From positions 6,448,413 to 6,512,412 of the forward strand of contig JAJEKV010000003.1 in the NCBI GenBank assembly GCA_021234155.1: a stretch of 64,000 bases of DNA. The letters are read 5' to 3'. Under the pieces are notes generated by a model that was given only the letters and a program-made list of their open reading frames with translations, searched no databases and was not told the DNA's origin. This DNA is from Isoetes taiwanensis. Taxonomy: Eukaryota > Streptophyta > Lycopodiopsida > Isoetales > Isoetaceae. The position numbers and the translations under genes are program-made. This document shows positions 34,687 through 49,154 of this stretch, piece after piece (position 1 is the first letter of the stretch; each line of letters begins with the position of its first letter).

Positions 34687-37600
34687 ATGTTCTTGGTTGA
34701 CCAAGAGCTAGCCCTCGACCATATCCTTGAATAGGTAGACTAACCGCTTTTAGCTAATAAATGGAATGGGAATTCCAGCCTTGAACCGCTAAATGTGGGA
34801 GAAATTTTTCCCCATTAGGTGGTCATAATTAGATTGAGTATAGTCTAAGTGAGAAATAATATAGTCAAAAGAAACCTTCTAGTAAATTTGAGGTCAAGTT
34901 GTTCATGAACCGCACCTTTCAAGAAAAAATTGAACGAGAAATCGCCAAAAGAAGCTTGAAAGAAAAATGGCGTGAAATGACCACTACTTGGCCCAAAAGA
35001 AATTAGGAAATTATGAGAAATAGTTAGGTGATTAGGGAAAGTACCTTAATTAATAACCCATAGTTATAATAAAATTACTCTTAAGAAAAGTAGCTATTAA
35101 ATCTATGGAAGCACCTCTACTCCTTAGAAATTCCCAAAGAGTAGCTTGAACCGCCCTTTACCCTTGTAAGGCTTAATTATAAACCAATCTCAAGGTGCCG
35201 TTATAAGAGCGCCGACGAACAAATAGTATGCTAGATCGACTCAAAGGAGCCGCGAATAGACATAGTCGACAATTAACAGAGGCAAGATCGCCAAGAGGCC
35301 ACCATCAAAGAATTAAACAAGTAGCTAGGAAGGTTGGAACTCCAGCTTTGCACCGTAACGCTAAGCACTCAAGGTGGCTGGGCGACAAGCAAATTTTGAG
35401 GCCCCGGCCGACCCAGGCCGATGATCTAACTTAGCCACTCAAGCTCTTCTCGACAAATTGTTCCACCGTGGAGGAGCAATGACTTAGCACTTCAGTGAAT
35501 GATCGCAAGGCTCTGGGAAATTGAGATCGTATGCCCCGCTCGAGGTGAAGATCAAGTAGCAAGAGCAACCTGGCAAGAGGGAGCCAACACCGTGAAGAGC
35601 AGGTGAGGAGGAAATAGCAAGAGCAACCTCAAACAACAGAGCAAACCACAACACCGTAAAGAGTAGGTGAGCAGCAAGCAGCGTGAGCAACCCTAAGAAT
35701 ACGAGCAACCCCAAAGAAGCAGAACAACAAAGAAGGGGAGCGAGCAATCAATGCGAAAAGAAAAGGAAGGAAGGGACGAGGCAAGGGAGAAGAGAAAGAG
35801 GGCGGAAGCTAGGCGTGAGGGGGAGCGTGGGTTATCGAGAACAACAGCCTGCATTTAACCGGAGGAGGATGAGCCCGAGGGAGGAAAGACCACACCAACA
35901 AGAGGAGGGAGCAAGAGGCTAAAGAAGAAGAGGAGGAGGAGGCCAAAGAACAACGGAGTCTCACGCGGGCAAACCATATCCAATGCAGTCCAAGGAGGGC
36001 AACATCAGCCGAAGCTACTTAAAGCTGAAGCAAGATATGGAGTACGAGAAGAAGAAGGCAAAGATGCAAGATTTATCTCCGCCAATGGATCCGACAAGGT
36101 AGCCACTGTGGTCGAAAAGCAAGCCTCCACCACCGACCGACTCCAAGAAGGTCCTCCATGGCCAAACTCCCAAGACGCCGGGTGTTTAAGGAGATTAGGC
36201 ACTTTCAACAAGTGTATTAATCTCCTAATAAGGAAGGCCATTCAACACCTTCGAAGTAATGCAGAGTTCCTGACCGACATGTGGTCATACCTCTAACCAC
36301 CCCGCCCCGCAGAAGAAGCCTTAGAAGCAGAGCCTCTAAAGTGAACTAGAGCTTTTATACAAGATACCATTGTGGGTTCAAAGAGGTATCCCAAGAGATC
36401 AAACTCAAATAACATCCTAAGTAGTCTTCCACTACCCATTCTAGTTGACCTAGAGTGCATTGAGTGAAAGGGCAACTAGTTGACCGTGATCGAAGTTGAT
36501 ATTGGCTCGCTTGACCATGGAAGTTGGTCTCTAGGGTAATTTGGATGATTTGGACGATCCAAAAAGTGATACCATATTTTGAGTTTGATAGAGAGGCTTG
36601 GATTGGCCAAATGCTACATTTCCTCGCCATGCCTCTAATAATCATTACTTTTTTTTAAATATACAATTGATTATATCTTTATTGGTTTGTTGATCAACCA
36701 TCCACGCTTCTTCCATGTGGCCATCGGGCTTTATGATCTCTTGTTCTCATTTTAGTCCCATCTCATTTTCATTGTGCATGCATGACTTTTGCAAATCAGA
36801 GACCATCATAGAAAATGGATACAATATCATACCGATGCGCTTATACTCTAAACCTTTGTAGATCACCAAAGGGACAACTAAACTATATCCAACACCTAAG
36901 ATTTTGGGCAATGACTAATCCTCTTCCGCAGCCGTGGGATATGGGGATAAGAACATGAAAGGGTGTACACACATATTACCGAAGTTGAAGGATGAACTTG
37001 TGCATTTTTTGGGTACGATCTAGGTGTACAACAAGATACTCGCTTTGTTGTTTTGTAGCAGATCCAAGAATGATTGCAAGAGCATCCCCCGACAGCCCCC
37101 GTAATTTTTGGCAAATTGATCAAACTCGCTTTAAATGGATCCATCCCCTCTTTTAGAACTCCCCTCCCATCCTTCCGTAATGAACCCACCAAAACAAATA
37201 GCACAAGAAACACATACCAATTGAATTTACAAGAAAAAAAATCAATTTCAATCTGCACATAAAGGCACATCCAGAAAGAGTAGTTTTTGGTGCTCATTTG
37301 TTGCAAGATCATAGGCTTTTTTTTTTTTTTTTTTTTTTTTCCCCGAACTCGTGATTGAAAATTTTCTTTTGAAGTTATTGTTATGAAATCAATGATTGGA
37401 AATTTGAAAGATGGGCTTCAAAACGTAATGCCTGCAAATACCAAAGACAAGTTGGCTGTAAAACATTCACTATTATCAATTATTGTTTGAAAAAAAGAGA
37501 GATATAAACAAGGATATTACTTCAAAATTGCTAAAGATACAACCAAGAAATTTATCCAAAGTCGCAAAAAAAAATGAAAATAATGTCATTAAGCAAAGCA

Positions 37601-40600
37601 AACTGTGGGCTTTGGCAGGAAGGAGGCCAAGATCAAATAGAATTGATAATTCAATCAAACATCGGGTTTATGGATTTTGGCTTGATAATATCAAAATTCC
37701 ACCAAACGTTAGAGATTTCATGAAGAGGAGATATAATACCTTGATATCTCACATGTTTGCTCTTGTATTTGGATCAATTCTATTTTGAGATTATGTTTTC
37801 TTCTAAAATTATTTCAGGACTTTCTTCTCAGATATTTCAAAGGTAATTTTTCAAAGGACCTATTAATGAATCCACATGGTTTTCATGAAATGTATTGCAT
37901 CTCAAGATATTTTGCAGCAAAATTTCTTTGCGGGCCATGTACGATTAGGTACTTTTTAGACTTAAATCCCATTATGTTTACATGTACTTGAATATTACAT
38001 TTACATCCATCTATTTAAATGTACTTTGAGATAATGAAGCCAAACAATAACATCCTGCATTTTGAATCTTGCATTTGGTCAGGAAAGCTTACAATCTCTA
38101 TTCAAAGCTAGAAACAAACAAAAACAAGCATAAATAACTCAACCCGCACTCGAGTCCCTTTTCCCTTTCCAAGTGCGACATATTCTTTCTCCTTGTTCTT
38201 GCAAAACCGAATGATGAAGTAAGCGCCCGTGACTAACATCAACAATTTCGGTAGTTGTTCTTGCATCTAAAAAAGCGATGATAACCCCGGTTATGGATTG
38301 GTTGTGGATGAAGAACCAAGGCTTGCTTTTGCAGAGAAAGATGGTAGGCTAGTGTCGGATCGCATGTCTCAGAAAAGATAACCCTAAATAAGCTTGCATT
38401 AAACCATTTCGATTGATCGGCCGCTTTGCTCTCAAGTAAACCAGCTTCTACTCCAACCTCTTGAAACCACTATCTTGGTTCCACTCCCGCAACCTTGCAA
38501 GCTCACCCCGCCTTTTTATACGTAAAACCAAAGAGCCTTTCAAACTTGCAAGAGAAGCTTCTAGACACTTTTAGAATGCAGAGAGGCCCTCTAGAAACTC
38601 CAAATTAGGTTCTAGAATGAAAGGAAGCTTCTCGATGCTTCCTAAACTTTTGAAGCTTACACGTGTTTACCATCCGAGGGTCTCGAGATGTGCCATGTGG
38701 CATCACCTTGGCTATCGATGGGGCGCGGACTTACGTATACACTATTTTTTCTTATTATATAGGAGGAGGATTATACTATTCTAACATTTTCCATTTTTCA
38801 TTTCTCCTGCTCACCATATTTACAAATCCATGTCATAGACAATTTTGGGTATCTTTCAAATATTTCCTTTCAATCGCACTATTTTCTAATTATATAGGAT
38901 ACAAGAATTTAGCACAAAGTGGAGCTGGAGCCCCATGCACCCCCCGGGACCGAACTGAAGCGCGATTTGAGAGGGACGAAAGCATCGATCCTTACATTCC
39001 AATAGCAAAGAAAATTGTGATAGTAAAGGTGTTAAATATTCTTACATTGCAATCATGATCTAGTTCTCGCCAACAATCATCCGCCCCAATTCCATATAAA
39101 GGGTCCAATTGCCAAAGCCCTTAACATTGAAAGATAGTTACCGATGTTTATGTATTAGTGTCCATCAAATGCAAGACCAATTTTGACTATGGCATCAAGA
39201 ACACATTACATGCAAACCGGTAAAACATCATTGGACTATGAGCGAGGATTATCAGATAGTCCTTTGACGCCTTTATTTAAGCTCCAATATATGCATGGAA
39301 AAGGCTAAAATGTAAAGTTAAGGTTTTGTGATTCAAAAATTAGATGTTGGATGTGTAAGGTTATCGGCCCCGCCGAGGTCGATAACCAAAAATGCAGATC
39401 GAGGTTGCACGTCCGAGGCTAGAAATTTGGCACGTAAGGGCAAGGCCCGCCAGGTCAAGTCACCGAGGCCTTACGTACAAATATATGGCCAAGGACATAC
39501 AACCGAGGCCACGCGATTTTAGCCGCCTCCAGATCAAGACTCGAAAGCAGCTTTGGCGCTTATGGCAAAACTCTATTCATATGCATCAGCCTACATCTCT
39601 AGAAGGGCTTATGACACCTAGGAGCCAACGGTTCAATTAAGAAGTTAGTCGCAAACCGAACGTAAATTGATGCTATGGTGGCAAAGATTATGCAGCAAGC
39701 ATGTGAAGCCGCCACATACAAACGGGGCAAATGCTCTCCATGTCTTCAAAAATACAAACCGAAAAGCCATTCCAAAATGTCACTAATTCCAAAAAAAAAA
39801 AAAAAAAAAAAAAATTGTTAATAATCGTGATATATAGGAAGGACAGGTTAAGCCATCCAAGAAAGATCCTCTATCAAGATCTTGTTGAAATTGTTGTGAC
39901 TCAAACAACAATTTATTGGATGGAATAGGTCTTCGCCGGCTATGTCCCGCAAGCTCCCAAAGAAACTCGACAATGTATTCTCGCAGAAAGAAATCCACAA
40001 ATTTTCTACCTCAAAAGCCAAGCCATCCAAGATAGATCCTTTATCAAGATCCCGTTGAAATTGTTGTGACAGATTAAGTTTGTCTATCTCCATCGTTTCA
40101 ATAATTTCTTCTTTCCATCCCCTATCTCTTAGCCTTTCTCGCAATGTCCCCGCAAATAACCATTTGACTCAAACAATGATTTATTGGATGGAATAGATCT
40201 TCACTTTGTAAGAAGCAAAGAAAATCTTCTCGCTTCAACAAAAACAAAATTCTCACGCCCACTCTAGAGATCAAGACTCGAGTAGTTTTGGCGCCTATGG
40301 CACAAATGCGGTATGGTAAGATGCCTAGGTAGATAGATATTTTGAAGATAGAGTTTTGAAGATAGATATTCTTCTTCTGGAGAAAATGAAGTCCACAGCT
40401 TTTTCTAAGTGGATAAAACCTATGCTAGATCTAGACAAAGCTTCGCGATTTCGGATCGCAGGTTCAACCAGAACCCTCATGTTTTGTGCCTTAGGACTAT
40501 GGTAGGTGGCACTAGGATGGTGAGGCTAAAAAGCCATGCCCCTAGAGTTGCCCCCTAGGACCTAGACTTCCTAAGGGGATTAAATCCCGCCACAAAGTGT

Positions 40601-43600
40601 GCATGTAAGGCAAAAGTTTTATCCAACGGATGTGTGGTGAGTTGGTATAGGCCTAGTAATGCCAAAATAAATGTACATTTGGTCATGGTTCAAATTTTGC
40701 CGGCCATTTATATTTGGAAGTTGGTTACTAGGGGTATACGATGATGATCCCCGACGTGGTAGAACTTAAAAGCCTATATGTGTCCTCCACTTTGGTTGTC
40801 GCAAGATCTGGGATAAACTAGCTAGTCAGAAAAGATTAGTCTAGTATGGACCTTAAATAAAATAATAAAAATCAATGGGACTATGGTAGGTGGCACTAGG
40901 CAAGCAACCCCAATGTTACCAACATGCCCAACACACTTAAGACACCTTATGCAATTCAGAATTATTATATTTAAGAAGTTAGAAGTGACCCGTATGCAAC
41001 AGATCATAGGACATACTCACCTGGGAGACCCAAAAACTCGTGGATTAGACATGCTTCTAAGAGGAGAAGGAGAAGGAGAATAACAAAGTTGAAGCACTTA
41101 CTTAACCCGACATCTTTATACCTAGGGATGAATGAACTAACGCATCAAAAAATTTATGACAAACCCGCAGATGATTAGTTTAAATTTGTTGGTTGAATTG
41201 GTCAATCCAAAAATAAAATTATGCCGTAAAGAAATTGATCAACTTCATGTCTATGAAGAATAACATCAACCCAAAACCAAGAGTTAAAAAAGCCATGCCC
41301 TAGAGTTGCCCCCTAGGACCTAGACTTCCTAAGGCTGGGATTAAATCCTCGCCACAAAGTGTGCATGTAAGGCAAAAGTTTGCCTAATCGGATGTGTGGT
41401 GAGTTGGTATAGGCCTAATAATGTCAAAATAAATGTACATTTGGTCATGGGTTCAAACCTTGTCGCTGTCATTTATAATTGGAAGTTGGTTACTATGACG
41501 GTAGCCTCCACTTTGGTCGCCGCAAGGCTATGGGATAAACTAGCTAGTCTCAGCACAACATTAGTCTAGTATGGACCTTAAACGAAGTAATGAAAAATCA
41601 ATGGGACTATGGTAGGTGGCACTAGGATGGTGAGGCTAAAAAGCCATGCCCCTAGGACCTAGACTTCCTAAGGCGATTAAATCCCCGCCACAAAGTGTGC
41701 ATGTAAGGCAAAAGTTTTGCCCAACGGATGTGTGGTGAACCCTAAAATCAAGAACACTAAATCGACAATTCCACTAGCCGTAGCTCCAACTTTGTTCTAG
41801 AATTGCCCAAATTCCTCGAAAAATCACTAGGGATTAGCTTTCACCGATTTTGGCCTACATTAGCTCGATTTTTAGGTTCCGATAGTTCAGATTTTTATTG
41901 TCCATGCATCGCTATGAAGTGTTTTTCACAAAACTGGCTCCATTCTCGCGCGAATCTACTAATGAATCGCTCTAAACCGAAAGCACCCATTGAAGCAAAG
42001 AAGAACCGTAATTTTTTGTTCGACATTTTTTGCAACATGGTTTCGACGTGGCGATGGCCAAGATCTTGGTCGAGATAACCCCCACCAAAAGCAAAGTTGT
42101 TTGCCGCCGGAGAAAAAGAATGTCAAAATCTTGAGAAAAGCACAAAACTCTATTCATATGCATCATTCTACATCTCTCCGAAGGGCAATGATTTTCAATT
42201 AAGAAGCTAACCGCAAACGTAACGTAAATTGATGCTATGGTGGTGGCGTTATACAAGAAAGCACGGAAGCTTCCAAGACATACAAACGGGCAAATGCTAT
42301 CCACGCCTTACCTAAAAGTCACTAATTCCAAAAAATCTTTTTTGCTAGTAATCATATATATCGGAAGAATTATACTATTCTAACATTTTCCATTCTCATT
42401 TCTCTATTCACCATATTGTTCACCATATTTACAACCATGTTATAAACAATTTTGGAAATATTTCCTTTCAATGCAAAATGTGATGGCCGCTTTCATGTCT
42501 ATAATGACACTTTCCTTAAGCCTCAAATAAGAGAGAGAAAATATGCCCCATTATTTTCTGGGCTTCCTCAAATTCGTAGGTGATTTTTAAGAATCTCCAT
42601 GTAGAAAGTTATAATCACTTTACTATGAACAGCAAAGATCCAAGCAAAGATTCAAGTCACTCCAAAGAAACATCTTCAAGTCAATGAAATCCGTGAATAG
42701 AATGTTTGAACAAAACATGGACAACATGATTATCTATGCAACCAACTAAGACTCAATGAGGGAGAGCTAATTGCAAATATATATTGATGCTCAAAAGTCA
42801 CATCCCCGCAAAATGCAAAAGTAACAAGAGTCATGCAAATGAGCTCAATGAAGTGCCCAACATAATATCATTGACATAAAGAAAGAGGCAAACAAAGTAG
42901 ATAACATGAACTTAGACTAAGACAGCTCTTAGTAACTCGGGAGCATAGATATTTGTCCAAGGTCTTACATTAAGTATGCAACCGGTCGCCATTGGCAATC
43001 GCCTCCTCCTTAGCCATCACAACCAACCTCCATTGAGTAAAGAATTGAAAATATTAGTGGAGAAACTTCCTATTAAGTATGGTAAAAAATTTTAACATGC
43101 CATGCCCCAATCAATATTCACCTCACTTCGTGATCACAAACGACAATAACTTACACTAACTTACACTAAGTGACAAAGGGAATAATTGCAAAGACACAAT
43201 TTGAGGTTCATAACATTTCGGTAGTAGTGATGCCAATCTAGATAGGCCTATTTCATCTAAGCACAAAATAGAAGATGTATCAAATCCATCATCTCTCAAT
43301 GAATGGAGATATAAATGGATGTAAAGAAAGATATGTCTATCACTAAAAAGAAAAAATACACAAGAAAACTTTGATCTAATTCAAAGCCCCTCCGAGAGTG
43401 AGATGCCGACATATACCGCGCAAAGCAGCTTATTATAGCCAAATGTTTATTTCTAAAATAAATCAAAGCCGTAACACATCAAAATCTTCGTGATTTGAAG
43501 CACTAAACTTTATCGCCCCCCTAAAATGCAATCGGTTGGGCCGATACTTTTCTCGATCATTTCCTCGCACTCAAGCATCCAAGAGCCACCTTTATGGTAA

Positions 43601-46219
43601 GGCACAAAGCCCGGGCCTTTTAATATATTCTTTTGAAACAAGAGGCTCTACCCCGCAAGCAACCCCGAATGTTACCAACATGCCCAACACACTTGAGACA
43701 CCTTATGCAATCCGTAATTATTATATTTAAGAAGTTAGAAGTGACCAGATGCAACAGATCATAGGACATACTCACCTGGGAGACCCAAAAAACTCGTGGA
43801 TTAGACATGCTTCTAAGAGGAGAAGGAGAAGGAGAATAACAAAAAGAAGCACTTACTTAACCGGACATCTTTATACCTAGGGATGAATGAAACCACGCAT
43901 CAAAATTTATGACAAACCCGGCAGATGATTAGTTTAAATTTGTTGGTTGAATTGGTCAATCCAAAAATAAAATTATGCCGTAAAGAAATTGATCAACTTC
44001 ATGTCTATGAAGAATAACATTGAACCCAAAACCAAGAAGACTTGGGCTACCTAAAGCAGAGATACCTACTTGGTGTCGGGCTTTTTATTTGTTCGCATGA
44101 TCCGCATATAAAAACGCAACTAATAACCCCGCATAAGGTTTCAGCTTGTAAGTCACAATTGCAAACCGTAAATGGGCAACATAAAACAAATTCCACTTTG
44201 CTTGCTTTCATGTCAATCCTCTAGGACTTCCATAAACCCTAAAAATTCTCGACTTTTAATATCGCTTTAAAGTCATTTGCAGAAAGCAAACCGCCGATTT
44301 GTCGATTCAACCCTAGCCGATCTTGGTGTCGATTCGCACCATTTTTGTGATTATTTGCCTTATCCAAGCAACCGTGGAGCTCGGCCAGAGATACCACCGT
44401 AATTCACGGAGGAAGAAAGAAACCCTTTTCCAAAATCCGGATAAAAGCATGGCCTAAGAAATTTATAGGGCAAAAGGTTAAAAGGTACAAGAAATTTATC
44501 AAGGGCCTTGAACATTTCTCTTCACTTCACTTCACTTCACTTGGATTTCAACTCGATAACGAGGGTTTTGCGGTGGTTTTCGAGCAAAAGAAGCCAATAG
44601 TGAGAAGCTCAAGTCATTCGGAACTGCATTATGTAAGTCTACAGTACGGTCCTATTCACAGGATTCTTTTTCAACAACTAAGGTTTTCGATAGCTAAATA
44701 TGTAATTCGCGACCATGTTTATTTGAAATTTTAATTTCTTATCGCATTTTTCTTATCACCTTGTGAGTTCAAAGTTTTTATTATTCCACCACTTCTCATC
44801 ACCTTGTGCTTATGGGAAGGTGCGAGGTGCTAAACTAAAATTATATATTCTGATGTTGATTTTGTATCAAAAGGGAGACAGACCTAGCATTTCTAGAGAA
44901 AGAGAGGTTCATTTCAAAACGTTAGATATTGGCATCAAAGCTTGACCCTTGAAGCCAAATTATATGACTTAGCGTTGTTATCACGTATAGGCAACCAAAC
45001 TATTTCCTCCTCCTTCAATTTCATTCCTTCATCTGCACTGCTATCTTATTCATCCTCAAGCCTTTCCAATCCATCCCACTCTGCCCGCCAGACCACTCTG
45101 TTGCTCCAAGCTCCTTCAATTATTTGTATTCATCATCTTTAGACTCAACAAAGACAGAATAATCTACGCCAGATCCTCTAGATATGCGCCTGAACTTCCC
45201 GCTTTTACCTCTTTCTTTTTATCTTTTCACTTATTGCCTAAAGAATAGGCTGTCTGAAACATGCCTCTTCTCTATTTGCCCGTTGATAGTCACGTACAGC
45301 CTTGGCAATTTCTATCTGACAACAATATTTTTGCATCCAGCAATGCCCATCTGTTATTTTCAAGATATATCCGTTGAGAATGCTCAGCATAATAAACATC
45401 TTCTTTCTTTATTTCTGTGATGGAATCCTTCTTCTGTTGTGGCACACTCAAATTGAGAATGTTACTGGTATGACTAACCCCATTGCTCGCGACTGCCAAT
45501 TTCTTTTTTTAGAATTTGAAGCCATTGGACTGTCCTGCAATTCCATTCAAAGCTGTGACATGATTGCTGAACCTTAAATGAGCTATGAGTTCCACATGAT
45601 GCCATTGACATGGTTGACGATGCATTTTCAGAATGATTACATGCAGTAGCAACAGGTGTGAATAAATATATGCTTTGTAGGTTGTTTGGAATTTAACCAG
45701 CTCTACATGAATGCATGCTACATAGAATGAAAGGACAACTGAACTCCCTAAAGTTATGTGGCACTTCCATCAAAGAGAATGAATGCCTGTCACAGGTAAG
45801 ACATGAGGCTTATAAGCATCCTTGAATAATTTAGCAAAATAAAGGAGAGCTAAACTGGCATGATTTAGACAAAATAACGTGCAGTAAACAAACATGAAAA
45901 GAAATAACTTGACGGCCGAAATTTTTGCATAAATCTGAAAATGTAGTGCAACAAAATCTCATCAAGGCCAAATAAGAAAACATACAACTTTCTGCAACAT
46001 ATGATGATGCCTCATATATTGATGCCTAATACAGATATATTTATCTAAAAAATCATGGTATAAAGCATCTACAAGTCTATGAAATAGTAGATCACGGCCA
46101 ACTAATATTTAAATTGAGAGCTGGGAATTGCTGGCCACAGCAAGGATAGAATGCTGATTCAGGTTGATAAACGGGAAAATCGATTAGGTTAAAGAACTGA
46201 AAAGAATGCGGCAATTTAC

Positions 46220-46279
46220 CTGAAGCATGTTATGGATTGGCATCGCTTGGTTGAGGGGCGCAGCCAGATTGACAGAAGT
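46220..46279 (-). CDS. Possible 60-bp internal exon downstream of the BTB fragment
   Basis: On the minus strand a CATGTCGCAG acceptor is followed by 20 open codons (TSVNLAAPLNQAMPIHNMLQ) and then CAG-GTAAAT, a strong donor. The reading frame is plausible but short. It could be part of the same decayed gene as the BTB piece. Confidence 0.25.
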
Positions 46280-46504
46280 CTGCGACATGTAAAATTAGCC
46301 ACGCCACTAACTTTATAGACTGCATCCTTAATGATGCTTGGAGCTTCTGGCTATGGCAGAACAGGGACGCCCAAAACCAGAGCCTTCTCATTACCTTTTA
46401 CACCCAAGCTTAAAAGTATGAAGCACAACATCGCCCACAGCAGGCACCATTAGATTTAGCATGCAAACTCGAGTTTTCAAAACCCAAAATTGCGTTCATG
46501 TTTC

Positions 46505-46859
46505 TCACAAGAGAATCTCTGCCAATGGCGCCTTTGTGGGACGAATTCTTCCGGCATCACAATCTAGGATTTCAATTGTTTGAGGCAGAGATTTGGTGCT
46601 GCTTCATCGACCAGTCAGAAAGCTTAACATCGAAGTATCTGTTCTGGGTCATCAAGATATGCCTGTGTACCTTTACGGTGACCATAAACCCATATTTTCC
46701 TGATAATGTAAGCTTCACGCCGCTTAAACCTGAATCATTGAACTTATTTCCGGGGCTTTTTCTCAACAATACTGCATCTACCTTTTCTTGAACACTGCAT
46801 GAACACTGCCGGAAGATTTGCTTCCTTGATGAAGTTCTTGCACTAAAGCCATCATCTCA
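46505..46859 (-). pseudogene. BTB/POZ domain fragment (plant type), frameshifted
   Basis: Reading leftwards, an open stretch gives SGVKLTLSGKYGFMVTVKVH, then RHILMTQNRYFDVKLSDW. This matches the first half of a BTB/POZ domain (conserved hydrophobic strand, then VHR.IL...S.YF..KL). A one-base shift near 46,583 leads into IEILDCDAGRI, matching the next conserved strand of plant BTB/POZ proteins of the At3g50780 kind. That frame ends at a stop at 46,505. Intact family members act as substrate adaptors for CUL3 ubiquitin ligases, but here less than a full domain remains. Sequence quality is good in this segment, so the frameshift is probably real. Confidence 0.55.
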
Positions 46860-47124
46860 AACAGTGTAGGGCTGCCTTATCCAAGCAACTGTGATTTTTT
46901 GTGATTATTTGCCTTATCCAAGCAACTGTGAGCTCTGCCAGGAGATACCACTGTAACTACGGAGGAAGAAAGAAACCCTTTTCCAAAATCCGGCCGGAAG
47001 AAATTTATAGGGCAAAAGAGGTTAAAAGGTAAAAGGAAAAAGATAGAAGTAGGGTAATTATAAGAAGTCCAAGGCTATAAGCACCACCAACAAATAAGCA
47101 AAACAACCGAATCTGCTTCATTTC

Positions 47125-47379
47125 ATGGCAAGCAAGAAGGTTATGGTTTGCTTTTTGTTTTCATTATTATTATGTGTCTCCTTAGCACAAGGCCGCGCCA
47201 CCAGGATACTTTCGACCCAAAAATTACTTCAAAAAAAAATATAGTCAATAACAATAATGGTTTATTCGGTTTGAGATTGATGGGGCTTCGGGCTCAACAG
47301 CCTGGAACAGGAAGCAAGTGGATTTCAAAGGTGAATGTTTCCCTTTGAGTCTTGTGGGGATTTGATGGAAGAGCCTTGA
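47125..47379 (+). CDS. Small secreted peptide, copy B (frame broken)
   Basis: The same open start is present in unit B with an intact signal peptide (core CFLFSLLLCVSLA, then AQGRATRILSTQKLLQ). A nine-A run follows and gives the same early stop as copy A. Near the end CCCTTT here reads out of frame, while copy A with CCCTTTT gives the two-cysteine end. Both breaks are at homopolymers, the commonest long-read error. TATAAG lies ~49 bp upstream at 47,076. Because the two copies break at homopolymers only, a working ~85-residue gene is plausible in at least one unit. Confidence 0.5.
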
Positions 47380-48189
47380 GATTAGACGGAAGTGGCCAGG
47401 CTATAGAAGGTTTATAGGTCTGTTTCATAGGAGGTTTATAGGTCGTTTCACCTGAGGCCACATTATAATTATTGTTGATAATGTTGCCATAATAGACTTT
47501 CAATGCTTCTCATATAGATTATTTTTAATGAAATAATTTTCAAAGTTCACTTTCCCTTATACATTAGAGAAACTTACAAAATACTTTTAATTATTGACTA
47601 AATTATCAAAAAGCTTCTTAAACAAATCCTAATTTAATTTAAAATTTCCCAACTTGCCCATTTTTCCTAACAATCTTCTTGCATAACTTGGATAGGTGGA
47701 ATTACATTTCTAAAGGGTGATATTGAAGCATAATTAAGGGCTAGTTTGAATGTATATGGATGTTCACGTACACCTTTACAAAAAGAATATCATAGAAGAT
47801 AAGAACTCGTATATAATTGTAGGGATTGGATGTCCAGTAAAGGGTGATATTGAAGCACAAAAGATAAGCAATTAAGGGCTAGTTTGAATGTATGTGGATG
47901 ACCACTCACACCTTTTCAAAAGTAATGTCGTAGAAGATGAGAACTCGTAGTATCATTATAGGGACAAAATGGATAGAGCCCGCGGCAAATAACTAAAGAG
48001 AATTTCTCCATTTAATTGGTCTAATCCTAGACCCATAAATGGCACATGCCTATTTATATTCAAATCTGGTATATAGCATGAAATTTAAGATACCATTATC
48101 TTAACATATATAAACAAGAAATTTAATGCAAGGCCCTACTTGCATGTTCGAAGTTTTAGCATGTTCCTACGTGCAAGTTCTTGTCGTGT

Positions 48190-48900
48190 CTCTACATTCT
48201 AAAAAGAATCTCTTGAGAATACTCTAAATTCATAGATTCTCAAAGATTCTACCAAGGTTCTCTTTAGAGGTTTCGTGAGCATTTTCTAAATTTTATAAGA
48301 TTCCCTCTAGATTCCATTAGATTTCCCTAGATTCTCCAAGATTCTATGAAGATCCCCTTGGATTCCCCTTAGATTCCTTTTTAGATTTTATGAGATTGCC
48401 CTAGGTTCCCTTACATTACATGAGATTCAAAGAGATTCTATAAAGATTCCCTTAGATGCTCTAAGATTTCATCAACATTTTCTTAGATTCCCTTAGATTT
48501 TATGAAGATTCCTTTAGATCCCCCTGCATTTTAAGAGATTCCCTTAGGCTTGTAAATATTTTTCTAGATTCTCTTACATTTTATAAGATTTTCTTAGATT
48601 CTATTAGATTCTTCTCGATTCCTTTTACATTCTAGAACTTTTTTAGAACATTCTAAGACTTTTCTCGAACATTCTAAGACTTTTAATATATTCTAGAACT
48701 TTTCTCGAAGTATTTCCCTAGATTTCCTTATATTCCTCAGAGATTCTCCTACATTCTAGAACATTCTAAAACTTATTAAAACAATTTGGAACTTTTCGAA
48801 GAATTTTCTTAGATCCCCCTAGATTTCTCTTATGTTCTAGAACTTTCTAGAGAGCCTTCCAACATTCTAGAACTTTCTTGAACTAGCTAGAACGTTATAG
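48190..48900 (+). repeat. Heat-shock-element-like array, copy B1
   Basis: Same array as in unit A, with the perfect four-module TTC/GAA stretch at 48,865-48,882 and further TTCTAGAACTTTCTAGAG near 48,836. Confidence 0.6.
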
Positions 48901-48971
48901 TCTATTTTATCTTAATGGGAAAATTACCCTTAAGTATATTTGAAACATAAATTATTCTTAGAGTTAATGCT

Positions 48972-49024
48972 TGGTCTAGTGGTTAGCATGGGGGTCGAGG
49001 GGTTAATGGCCGTGGTTCAATGCC
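48972..49024 (+). ncRNA. tRNA-like pol III promoter, copy B1
   Basis: A box TGGTCTAGTGG at 48,972-48,982 and perfect B box GGTTCAATGCC at 49,014-49,024, 31 bp apart. The following DNA lacks a terminator-like T run nearby. Confidence 0.5.
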
Positions 49025-49154
49025 CACATAACATAAAAATTTTAAAAGCCTTTTCCTAAGGGATGAGCATTCAACTTGGGCCTTAGAATCTTGGACTCGA
49101 TCACGGGTCGAGATCTCACCACGTGACAATAATTAAAGCAATATGAGCCATAGG

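Larger units (their letters stand above)
45309..46888. other. 1.58-kb segment present only in unit B
   Basis: Unit A joins CTTGGCAA to CTGTGATTTTTT at 21,592-21,605, while B has 1.58 kb between the same words. No target duplication or terminal repeats frame it, so a deletion in A is more likely than insertion in B. CAG and CTG triplets are normal here, unlike the flanking unit DNA, consistent with single-copy sequence that polished well. The minus strand holds a BTB relic, a possible 60-bp exon, and at 45,300-45,500 another open stretch (LNLSVPQQKKDSITEIKKED) of unknown kind. Confidence 0.7.

Noticed and set aside
48972-49024. Functional tRNA gene
   Set aside because: A and B boxes are present, but no acceptor stem or full cloverleaf can be drawn.
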